From NCBI RefSeq assembly GCF_018403665.1, contig NZ_BOVJ01000040.1:1-64000 (forward strand): a DNA stretch of 64,000 bases. Direction: 5' to 3'. The position numbers and the translations under genes were made by a program. The notes below the pieces were generated by a model that did no database searches, was not told the origin of the DNA, and saw nothing but the letters and a program-made list of their open reading frames with translations. Position 1 is the stretch's first letter. Every line of letters starts with the position of its first letter. Origin of the DNA: Paenibacillus cisolokensis. GTDB lineage: Bacteria; Bacillota; Bacilli; Paenibacillales; Paenibacillaceae. Shown here one piece after another: positions 36,401 through 43,177 of this stretch.

Positions 36401-37608
36401 ACAACGTCGCCTATTTGCAAACTCGGCTTATCACGGTGTGGGCGCAGCAATCGGATAAAGGGAAGCCCGGCACGACGGCCGCCGCTTTGCCGGTTCACCG
36501 GCTCATTGCGGCCGGCGCGAACGGCATCGTCACCCGGGAGCCGGAGCGGGCCGCCGAGGCGCTCGGCATTTACTCGGCGCACAAGACGCTGGTCCGCAAG
36601 CCGCTCAATATCGGCCATCGCGGCATTCCCGCGCTTGCTCCGGAAAATACGCTCGAAGGCGCGGTGCTGGCGTACGAAATGGGCGCGGATATCGTGGAGA
36701 ACGACATTTATTTGACGAAGGACGGACATATTGTCATCATGCACGATCCGACGATCGACCGGACGACGAACGGCAGCGGCAACATTGAGGGTTTTACGCT
36801 GGCGGAACTGAAGGGATTTAAGGCCAACAAGCAGTTTCCGGAGCAATATCCCGACGCCCGCATTCCGACGCTGGAGCAGTTTTTCAAGCGGTTTAAAGGG
36901 ACGGATCTGGTCCATTTCGTGGAAATCAAAAGCTATAGGCCGGAAATCGTCGATGCGCTCGCCAATCTGATCGAACGCGAAGGTGTGGAAGATCAGGTCG
37001 TCATCATCTCGTTCAACGCCGATCAGCTGCGCCGCGTCCGCGAGCAGATGCCCTGGGTGTCGGTCGGTTATTTGACCGGCGGCTACGCGAACGAGGCGAA
37101 CGTGAACAAGTCGCTGCGCGAAACGTTGAAGGCGATCCAGGGGCTGAACGCTACGTTCAATACGAGCTACGGCGGTCTCGGGCCGAACTTCATGGAAGCG
37201 GCCAAGCATCGGGGCATGACGATCTGGCCATGGACCTATCGCAGCGAAGCGGACTTTATTTCTTACTTCCTGTACGGAACATACGGATTGACGAACGATT
37301 ACGCGCATTGGGCGTCCGATTGGGTGTACGGCATTCGCCCGGCCCAAACGTCCTACAAGCTGAAGGTGTTAGAGCGGACGGAAGTTTCCGCGGTGGCGGA
37401 GACGTATAAAGGCGATTCGATCGTCGTCCAGCCGGAGATCGTGCTGCTGGAAGGCGCCGACCTGGTGAAGGTGGAGGGCAACAGTCTAACCGGACTGAAG
37501 CCCGGCACCGCGCATGCTCTGTTGCGCTATACGGCGACGGTCGGAACGCAATCGTACGACCTGTATACGCAGCCGATCGCTGTGGAAGTCAAAGGCGGCA
37601 AGCCGTGA
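33403..37608 (+). CDS. very large secreted CBM9-like / glycerophosphodiester phosphodiesterase protein
   Basis: About 1401 residues. Signal peptide (ending AHAAG), CBM9-like carbohydrate-binding domain (about 45-240, APVIDGSPDEPMWQ...MLWDANYLYIAVKAEDD), a concanavalin-like domain (about 260-450), Ig-like regions, a second concanavalin-like domain (about 630-820), a degenerate GDPD-like barrel (about 830-1060), and a complete GDPD domain from residue 1067 (IGHRGIPALAPENTLEGAV, ENDIYLTKDGHIVIMHDPT, HFVEIKS, FNTSYGGLG), then a beta tail. GDPD enzymes hydrolyse glycerophosphodiesters to glycerol 3-phosphate; in the wall the target may be teichoic or lipoteichoic acid. ATG 33403 has GGAGAGG upstream; the frame is open to 33163. 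Confidence 0.85.
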   Translation: MRRKSRYKAFMRFVCAWTAAAVALGWTTGIGPSGAHAAGTERKTLQASKSAAAPVIDGSPDEPMWQVNEAIAVPFGDGQHQNAAFGMLWDANYLYIAVKAEDDRLVHNGAGYWFEQDNMSLYFDPSLHRSVPFADSDMQIGIVYAPDSSTPGFYFGGAPNHAGKDATRILRAIRTTGDGWTAELAVPWDMLSFDPMKQKKLGFEISVTDRDDPAGPSPFQAWSAYQSESFWNDTSGYGEITLSDTIADGAVNDVLIDENFDGYEAGAVIPNWISGGTDGSPPLTVTRDTYGNGRLTFDGGQAGTEAWTLAPAQWDNYIVEADIRFEEPPGDAGRAGLLFRAAPEGAPPYHEAAIRSDGQFEVAQRKPDNSRNVMDAGQAPPLEPNQAYTYKLRVFDRNVKTYIKAKEDGEFTLLSDRSFDSGLQERGKAGLQASQSAVSFDNFKVTRIFAASLNMDVPETVEALTGPIAPVFAAQFSDGIIEPVAAERVRLYSSDESVVRIIDNRLYPLKEGQATVTAVYDRAETVRTLTVSPSETGAKVVGLKHDRGYLLAVAGQPVDLASLSFEAEYNDMTTGTIAGSELDWASEDDGIEIGHGTLIANRKGIFAVTAAKDGVSLPLTIVAKDAGEPVYVLYEDTFDDVPDGAMPQGWTRIEGTTAAKAAVQAGAFVLDARSAPDNPSRVLLPDYLRQFGDYTIEADVTHIAANDPTRWHSIMYRVQPGNYPYYQMAVRQDATAPNGVEFAERTPANAWSVIEKGPYAEQIMPDKLYRYTVKVRGNRVQQWIGDQLIVDTDQAFAYGKGGIGLQANGSAMKVDNIRVTLQEEPLPPLPADRFVQVTEPQTAIALAPTIAAYPDSWERLTAWAGEPQGRPATVFLHVNAKLQVTDPSGKRAIGTLDEALRTIGTTMIPAFYVRQAGAVDALLEYVGDERIEDAFIVSDKGDLIRRARQANPMLRGIIDYTGHHGLSGKPNTKKLMEIVKKTNGYSAKIALLPEDAATADNVAYLQTRLITVWAQQSDKGKPGTTAAALPVHRLIAAGANGIVTREPERAAEALGIYSAHKTLVRKPLNIGHRGIPALAPENTLEGAVLAYEMGADIVENDIYLTKDGHIVIMHDPTIDRTTNGSGNIEGFTLAELKGFKANKQFPEQYPDARIPTLEQFFKRFKGTDLVHFVEIKSYRPEIVDALANLIEREGVEDQVVIISFNADQLRRVREQMPWVSVGYLTGGYANEANVNKSLRETLKAIQGLNATFNTSYGGLGPNFMEAAKHRGMTIWPWTYRSEADFISYFLYGTYGLTNDYAHWASDWVYGIRPAQTSYKLKVLERTEVSAVAETYKGDSIVVQPEIVLLEGADLVKVEGNSLTGLKPGTAHALLRYTATVGTQSYDLYTQPIAVEVKGGKP

Positions 37609-37914
37609 TAAGAAGAGAGAGTGTGCGGAATTGCGGGTCTCGTAGAAAACCGCGTGCAAGCCGGCCGGGAAATGGTATCGCGATACGGGCTGGATCGTGG
37701 CAAATCAGCACTAGTTCCAATCGAATCATAGGTATGAGATTAATTATTTATCTGGTAAAGTAAAAGTATCGGGCTTTTATCGGGCTTTCATTGCCTATGC
37801 TTTCGCAGCCGTCCGTCTTCGTCCGATGTTCTGAATCGGGATGCTGACGGACGGTTTTCACGTTGGCCTCGCGTCTTTGTACGCCCGTAATCGAGATGAG
37901 GGAGGATGAGCCGA
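37609..37914. other. intergenic stretch with a terminator-like hairpin and 11-bp direct repeats
   Basis: About 300 bases without a convincing gene. The motif TATCGGGCTTT occurs twice in close succession around 37768-37790. CCGTCCGTC (37809-37817) pairs with GACGGACGG (37846-37854), followed by TTTT. No gene ends directly before this hairpin, so it may end the GDPD transcript at a distance or a short untranslated RNA. Confidence 0.4.
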
Positions 37915-38697
37915 ATGCCTTTCTGTAAAATCGGCGGCGCAAACTTGTATTACGAAGAGAGAGGCTCGGGGGATGCGATTATTTTTACGCACGGGCATTC
38001 GATGTTCCACGCGCAATGGCAGCCGCAGGTCGAAGCCTTATCCCCGCGTTTCCGCACGATTGTCTGGGATGTCAGGGGACACGGACGCTCCAGTCTGCCG
38101 GCCGGAAAAGTGGAGCCGGAAAGCTTCAGCCGGGATCTGGCCGGTCTGATGGAGGCGCTGGACATCCGGTCGGCGGTGCTTTGCGGATCGTCGATGGGCG
38201 GGCATATTTCGCTGCAAACGGCCATTCGTTATCCCGATAAAGTAAATGGACTCATTCTGATCGGCGCACCGTTTACGAACGCGTTCAATTGGTATGAAAA
38301 GCTGGCCGTACCTTTCAGCCTCATCAGCCTCCGGTTGATTCCGTACAAGTGGACGGCCCGACTGACCGCGGATGCGATGTCCAAAATCAATCCGGATAAC
38401 AAAGCCTTCGTGCTGGAGGCGTTCGGGATGATGAAGAAGGACGAGTTCCTGCGGCTCTGGAAAGGCAATGTGCGGCTGGATAGCCGGGGGAAGCTGGACA
38501 AAGTCCGGTGCCCGACCCTCATTCTGTACGGAGAGCGGGACAACATGGTCGGCCGCCAGCAGCAGGCGATGGCCGCGGCGATTCGAGGTTCCGAGCTCAG
38601 AATGGTTCCCGGAGCCGGCCACTTGACGAATCTCGACAATCCCGAAGAAGTGAACCGGCATATCGAATCCTTTATGGCTGGCGTCTGCTCGCCATGA
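37915..38697 (+). CDS. alpha/beta hydrolase
   Basis: 260 residues. Nucleophile elbow GSSMGGH (Ser), oxyanion HGHSM, acid in YGERDNMV and catalytic His in GAGHLTNLD, all in the canonical order. A cap region between (about residues 120-180) is helical. The family includes esterases, lactonases and haloperoxidase-like enzymes; the substrate is unknown. ATG 37915 is chosen over 37906 because GGAGG directly abuts 37906 and has the right distance to 37915. Confidence 0.88.
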   Translation: MPFCKIGGANLYYEERGSGDAIIFTHGHSMFHAQWQPQVEALSPRFRTIVWDVRGHGRSSLPAGKVEPESFSRDLAGLMEALDIRSAVLCGSSMGGHISLQTAIRYPDKVNGLILIGAPFTNAFNWYEKLAVPFSLISLRLIPYKWTARLTADAMSKINPDNKAFVLEAFGMMKKDEFLRLWKGNVRLDSRGKLDKVRCPTLILYGERDNMVGRQQQAMAAAIRGSELRMVPGAGHLTNLDNPEEVNRHIESFMAGVCSP

Positions 38698-38815
38698 ACG
38701 GTTGCCGGGAGGCGGTGCGGATAAAGCGGTTTGGCCGCTGATCGAGCGGGAGGAAGCAGGTCGTCGATATTTTCATACATATCAGATGAGACGAGGAGAA
38801 GAGGGGGAGTCCGCA

Positions 38816-39790
38816 TTGAATGCGATCGAAAGAAGGCGCAACGAGCTTCGCGCTTATACGCCGCCGCTGACGAGAACGGCCGAGGAGGTGGAAGCGTTCT
38901 GGCAACCGCGTCTTGCAGCGGCCGCCCGAAGGCCGCTGAATGTGCGGCGGGAGAGGACGGACGCCGAATTGTTCGGGGATACGGCGGTATATCGCGTAAC
39001 GTACGATGCCCATGACGGCACGGCAATCGGAGCCTGGTTCATCGTTCCGCCTTCGGCCGCGGGGCAGCCGCATCCGTGCGTCGTGCTGTATCCCGGCTAC
39101 AGTACAGACCGGGGATATCCGGAACGGCATGCGAAATGGCTGCTTGCGGGCTGCTGCGTTTTTGCGGTCGATGCGAGAGGGCAGGGCGGCGAAACGGGCA
39201 ACGGTCTGACAAGCGGTTCCGGACAGGCGAGAGGTTGGATGACGCAAGGGCTTCTGGACCCCGAAGGAGGCTACTACGCGGCGCTGTTGCTGGACGCCGT
39301 CCGGGCGGTCGAAGCGGCGGCGGAGATGCCGGAAGTCGATGCCGCGCGCGTGGCGTCGGCCGGAGGCAGCCAAGGGGGCGGCCTCGCGCTTGCCGCCGCG
39401 GCGCTCGGCAGACGGGTCTGCGCGGTGGCCGCGGATATTCCAAATTTATGCCATCTGGATTACGCGGTGATGCATTCGACCGGATCGGTATCCGAAGTGG
39501 CCGACTATGTTAGCCGTCATCCGGAGCGGCTGGACGAAGTGCTGGAGCGCCTGTCTTATTACGACATGATGAACCTGGCATACCGGATCGAAGTTCCCGT
39601 CCTGATGTCCGTCGGCTGGAAGGACCCGGTCTGTCCGCCGGAAACGGTCTATGCGGCTTACAACCGGCTGACCGTTCCGAAAACCATCTGTGACTACCCG
39701 TTTCTCGGTCATCAGGTGCCGGAGTATCAGGGCCGGGAAACGCTGCTGTTCCTGCGCGAGCGGTTTCGGGTCTTACGAGCGATGAAATGA
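38816..39790 (+). CDS. acetylxylan esterase-like (AXE1/cephalosporin-C deacetylase family) hydrolase
   Basis: 324 residues from a TTG start at 38816 (GAGGGGGAG lies 6 bases upstream); the frame is open to 38702. Family blocks: VLYPGYSTDRG, DARGQGGETG, nucleophile GGSQGGGLAL, VGWKDPVCPPETVYAAYN (acid) and FLGHQVPE (His). AXE1 enzymes remove acetyl groups from xylan and other acetylated sugars inside the cell. It follows the alpha/beta hydrolase after 118 bases and suits a carbohydrate-using lifestyle. Confidence 0.85.
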   Translation: MNAIERRRNELRAYTPPLTRTAEEVEAFWQPRLAAAARRPLNVRRERTDAELFGDTAVYRVTYDAHDGTAIGAWFIVPPSAAGQPHPCVVLYPGYSTDRGYPERHAKWLLAGCCVFAVDARGQGGETGNGLTSGSGQARGWMTQGLLDPEGGYYAALLLDAVRAVEAAAEMPEVDAARVASAGGSQGGGLALAAAALGRRVCAVAADIPNLCHLDYAVMHSTGSVSEVADYVSRHPERLDEVLERLSYYDMMNLAYRIEVPVLMSVGWKDPVCPPETVYAAYNRLTVPKTICDYPFLGHQVPEYQGRETLLFLRERFRVLRAMK

Positions 39791-39854
39791 TCTTTAGTAC
39801 CTAATATTCCGATTTATAGTTTTTAACAATGTCAACAAAAAAGGGGTAAAAACT

Positions 39855-39992
39855 TTGATCAAAGAGTTTAACTGCTCGGCAGGTGATGATCCGATACCAG
39901 TCAGCGTAAATTTGCAAGGTGTAGATATTCTAGAAATTGAAGTTCTTGCAGGAGCTGCCTTTTACAACGTAACCCTTGCAGGAATACAATGA
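39855..39992 (+). CDS. small AT-rich gene for a 45-residue protein
   Basis: TTG 39855 follows AAAAAAGGGG by 8 bases and opens MIKEFNCSAGDDPIPVSVNL, continuing to LAGAAFYNVTLAGIQ and a TGA at 39990-39992. The composition is clearly more AT-rich than the neighbours, and a good terminator starts 20 bases later, so it looks like an independent, possibly acquired, gene. The product has one Cys, alternates hydrophobic and polar residues like a beta strand protein, and matches no family known to me. Confidence 0.5.
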   Translation: MIKEFNCSAGDDPIPVSVNLQGVDILEIEVLAGAAFYNVTLAGIQ

Positions 39993-40012
39993 CATAAGTT
40001 CTCACATGATTG

Positions 40013-40048
40013 AAAAACTCGAGACCTAACATCAGGTCTGGAGTTTTT
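40013..40048 (+). terminator. terminator of the small AT-rich gene
   Basis: AAAAACTCGAGACCT (40013-40027) pairs with AGGTCTGGAGTTTTT (40034-40048), the 3 arm ending in a T-run. Confidence 0.85.
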
Positions 40049-40101
40049 CTACAATCGTCCTATCTAAAGGCAGTCTTTATCGTACCCGGTAAAGAAACAT
40101 C

Positions 40102-40134
40102 AAATCCCCTGGTCCCGAATCGGGCAGGGGATTT
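40102..40134. terminator. second hairpin, terminator for the minus-strand aldo/keto reductase
   Basis: AAATCCCCTG (40102-40111) pairs with CAGGGGATTT (40125-40134), with an inner CCCGA/TCGGG stem. Confidence 0.8.
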
Positions 40135-40152
40135 TGAATTATGGAACACTAT

Positions 40153-41043
40153 TTATTGAAGACCGATCCAATCCGTGCCTGCGGTTTCACGCCAACGGGC
40201 GCGGATCGCTTCATAGCGGGGATCGGGAAGGCTGCCGGCCGCGAGCAGTGCGGCATTCTCCTTCCAGCGTTCGGGTCTGTGGGTGCCGACGATCGCCGTA
40301 TGTACGTCGGGGACGGACAGCGTGAACCGGAGTGCGGTACCGACCGAGTCCGGTTCGTCGAGAAAATCGTATTTCAACTGCTGCAGACGTTCCCAATACG
40401 GCTGCGCGTATTCGCTTTCCGGTTTGCGTCCCGTTACCCACGCCGCATTGGCGATCGGACGTTTGGCGGTGACGCCCATGCCGCGCTCCGCCGCTTTCGG
40501 AATCGTCAGTGTCACGGCTTCCTGGTCGGCGATGTTGACGGATGTCTCCAGAGAGTCGAAGGCTCCGCATTCCACGGCGTACAGCGCAGCGCGATGGTCG
40601 CCGCTGTATCCGATAAAACGGGTTTTGCCCTTCTCCTTGGCCCTTATGAGCACGTCGATGACGTCTCCCTGGCGGAGCAGCTCTTCGCTGCACGAATGCA
40701 GATGTATGACATCGACGTAGTCGGTGCGCAGCCGGCGCAGACTGCGGTCGATGCTCTCCTCCAGCAGCTTCGGTTCCCAGTCCGGATATTCGAGTCCCGA
40801 GGCATGTCCGCATTTGGTGAACAGATAATACTCGCTGCGCCGGTGCGAGACGGTCTGGCCGATCAGTTCCTCGCTCGTGCCGTAGCATTCCGCCGTGTCG
40901 ATGACATTGAGACCTGCATCCAGCGCGCTGCCGAGCAGCCGTTCGACCTCGCCCGGCGAAGCGCCCTTAAAGCCGATTTCGGCGCCGCCGAATCCGAGAA
41001 CGCTGACCTTCATGCCGGTGTTTCCGTAAAGCCGTTGTTCCAT
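40153..41043 (-). CDS. aldo/keto reductase
   Basis: 296 residues, AKR superfamily: GFGGAEIGFKG, Asp-Tyr pair in NVIDTAECYGTSEELIG, Lys in LFTKCGHAS and His in DVIHLHSCSEELL; AIVGTHRPERWKENAAL is the NADPH-binding tail. It resembles the YhdN/IolS group. ATG 41043 (GAAGGAGATGACCGCG upstream) is preferred over the in-frame starts back to 41106. The promoter -10 TATAAT lies at 41116-41111 on the minus strand. Function beyond carbonyl reduction is unknown. Confidence 0.88.
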   Translation of the reverse strand: MEQRLYGNTGMKVSVLGFGGAEIGFKGASPGEVERLLGSALDAGLNVIDTAECYGTSEELIGQTVSHRRSEYYLFTKCGHASGLEYPDWEPKLLEESIDRSLRRLRTDYVDVIHLHSCSEELLRQGDVIDVLIRAKEKGKTRFIGYSGDHRAALYAVECGAFDSLETSVNIADQEAVTLTIPKAAERGMGVTAKRPIANAAWVTGRKPESEYAQPYWERLQQLKYDFLDEPDSVGTALRFTLSVPDVHTAIVGTHRPERWKENAALLAAGSLPDPRYEAIRARWRETAGTDWIGLQ

Positions 41044-41499
41044 CGCGGTCATCTCCTTCGTTGCCGGATCGGGTAGTCCTCCGGCAATCATTTTTGTGGC
41101 GTACAAGCATATTATACAATATTTGGTCCCGGGTTCTTGAAGCGGTTTCCTGAAATTCGAGTCATTCGAGGGAGAACCGAGGATTGAATTTACGGACCGG
41201 CGACTTGTGAAAAGGAGCGAGCGCGAGCATGCATGCGACGGCCGCCTCTTTTATTCCGCTCAGCAGGCATTTGCGGATATAACGGCATCTCCATGTGCCG
41301 CAGGGGACTTTCGTTAAGGCTGCTTCAGGAGTATACTTGTAACCATAAGTTTTTGCGGGTTTCAGACAAGCGGAAAACGGCGTCGGCCAGCGAAGCGGCC
41401 CGTTGTCCGGAACTCCCGGACCATAAAGAGAAATGCGGAGGAAAACCGGACTCGAAGACAACATACCGGCATACCGGAAAACCTGGGGAGTGGAGAAGA
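41044..41499. other. divergent intergenic region, no gene seen
   Basis: Holds a minus-strand -10 box TATAAT (41116-41111) without a clear -35. The plus frame that is open from 41233 lacks a usable start before 41500. No repeat, RNA gene or terminator was recognised. Confidence 0.45.
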
Positions 41500-41673
41500 T
41501 TGACCTATAACGAAATGCTGGGCAGACGCAGCGAGATGCTGAAGCGGAGAATCCGGGACATGATCGTCCGGAAGAACAAAAACGGGCTGAATGCGCAAGA
41601 GGGGCATTTTCTGCAGCATATGATCAAGGAACTGCACCAGAACGAGCACGAATTGGAAGCAGCGCGGAAATAA
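41500..41673 (+). CDS. small charged hypothetical protein (57 residues)
   Basis: TTG 41500 follows GGGGAGTGGAGAAGA and gives MTYNEMLGRRSEMLKRRIRD through KNGLNAQEGHFLQHMIKEL to HELEAARK. It is entirely helical and charged, with no membrane segment. The frame is open further upstream to 41233, but that part has low similarity to real coding sequence and several Cys-rich stretches. Position before the CLC-type gene suggests at most shared transcription; a hairpin separates them. Confidence 0.55.
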   Translation: MTYNEMLGRRSEMLKRRIRDMIVRKNKNGLNAQEGHFLQHMIKELHQNEHELEAARK

Positions 41674-41749
41674 GCGATCGTTTACCGCGGGCCGCCGAAT
41701 GGGCTTGACGACTCCTGCCAGACGAAGGCGCTGGCGGGAGTTTTGTTTG
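41674..41749 (+). promoter_or_regulatory. terminator/attenuator, possibly part of a fluoride riboswitch
   Basis: ACTCCTGCCAG (from about 41717) pairs with CTGGCGGGAGT and is followed by TTTGTTT (to 41749). The preceding bases TGACGACTCCTGCC resemble the 3 end of crcB-motif aptamers (TGATGACTCCTGCC), where this strand also feeds the terminator. The 5 half (41674-41712) does not fit the consensus clearly, so this may equally be a plain terminator of the small gene upstream. The fluoride-antiporter-like gene downstream makes the riboswitch idea worth testing. Confidence 0.4.
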
Positions 41750-41791
41750 TGCGGCCAGGGGAAACCCAATCAGTCGGAGGAGCGGGAATAC

Positions 41792-43092
41792 GTGAATAAC
41801 GGATGGGATCAAAATGGAAAAGGGCTGGGCATGGCGCAGATCGCCCGCTACGGGGTCAAGTGGCTGCTGCTCGCGGCTGCCGCGGGTGTCCTGGCCGGAA
41901 CGGCGTCGGCGCTTTTCCTGGCTCTGCTGGAGCGGGCGACGGCAACTCGCGAAGGAGCGCCCTGGCTGCTCTGGCTGCTGCCGGCCGCCGGCGCTTTGAT
42001 CAGCTATATGTACGCAACCGTCGGAGGAGAGGCGGGGAAGGGCAATAACCTGCTGATCGAACGGATTCATGAAGGCCGGGGAACGGTGCCGCTGCGCATG
42101 GCGCCGCTCGTGCTGATCGGAACGGTCGCGACCACCTGTTCGGCGGCTCCGCCGGCAGGGAAGGGACGGCCGTTCAGATGGGCGGCAGCTTGGCGGCGTA
42201 TGCGGCCGGCCTGCTGCGGATACGGCCGGAAGACCGGCCGCTGCTGCTCATGTGCGGCGTGGCCGCCGGCTTCGGCTCCGTGTTCGGGACGCCGCTCGCC
42301 GGTGCGGTATTCGCCGCCGAAATGCTGACGGTCGGCACGATCCGTTACCGGGCGCTCTTTCCGTGTTTTGCGGCTGCGCTGATCGGCGATGCCGTGACGA
42401 CAGCATGGGGGATCGACCATCCGCATTACGATATGGGCGGAATGCCGGAATTTTCAATACTGCTCCTGCTCAGGGTCGCGCTGGCCGCTGTGCTGTTCGG
42501 CCTGGTCAGCGCCTTCTTCAGCGAGCTCGTGCGGACTTCCAAGATCGTCTTCGCCAGGCTGGCGTCGAACCCGGCGGTGAGAAGCGCGGCGGGCGGCGCA
42601 CTGGTGATCGCCCTCGTTTATATTGCCGGAACCCGGGACTACCTGGGCTTGTCGCTGCCGCTCCTCTCCGATGCGTTCGCAGGAGAGGGCGACCCGTTCG
42701 CCTTTTTGTGGAAAACGGTGTTTACCGCCGTTACGCTCGGCTCGGGGTTCCAGGGCGGCGAAGTGACGCCGCTGTTCGTCATCGGCGCGACGTTCGGCGA
42801 GACGCTGTCCGGGCCGCTGTCGCTGTCCGCTTCCTTTCTGGCCGGACTTGGGCTTGTCGGGGTGTTCTGCGGCGCGACGAACACGCCGGTCGCCTGCCTG
42901 CTGCTCGGTATCGAGCTGTTTGGCTTCGACAACGTCGGATATATTGCCGTCGTGTGCGTGATCAGCTATTTGGCCTCCGGGCATACGGGCATTTACAGCT
43001 CGCAGCGGATTGCCGCCAGCAAGCTGGGCCGCCGTCGGCTTCCCGAAGGGACGACGATCGGCACCGCCAGACGGCGAAGGCAACGATCGTAG
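41792..43092 (+). CDS. CLC-family antiporter of the fluoride-selective (CLC-F) type, frame break
   Basis: 433 residues after correction. Filter motifs: GKGNNLLIE in place of the GSGIP of chloride CLCs, the gating glutamate in GGSAGREGTAVQMG, and GGEVTPLFVIGATFG, whose Glu and Thr mark fluoride/proton CLC-F antiporters. It should export fluoride from the cytoplasm. The frame breaks near 42132-42136; one more C restores ATHLFGGSAGREG. GTG 41792 with GGAGGAGCGG upstream is the likely start; the frame is open to 41699. A riboswitch-like hairpin lies upstream and a terminator follows. Confidence 0.82.
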
Positions 43093-43131
43093 ATGCAAGT
43101 TGCGTCGCGCAACCGCACGTGGGTTGGAAAA

Positions 43132-43157
43132 GAATGCCGGGAGTCTTCCCGGCATTC
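43132..43157. terminator. bidirectional terminator
   Basis: GAATGCCGGGA (43132-43142) pairs with TCCCGGCATTC (43147-43157) between the convergent CLC-type and glycosidase genes; a short pyrimidine tail follows on each strand. Confidence 0.8.
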
Positions 43158-43177
43158 TTCGTTTCGCGCCCGGCGGC

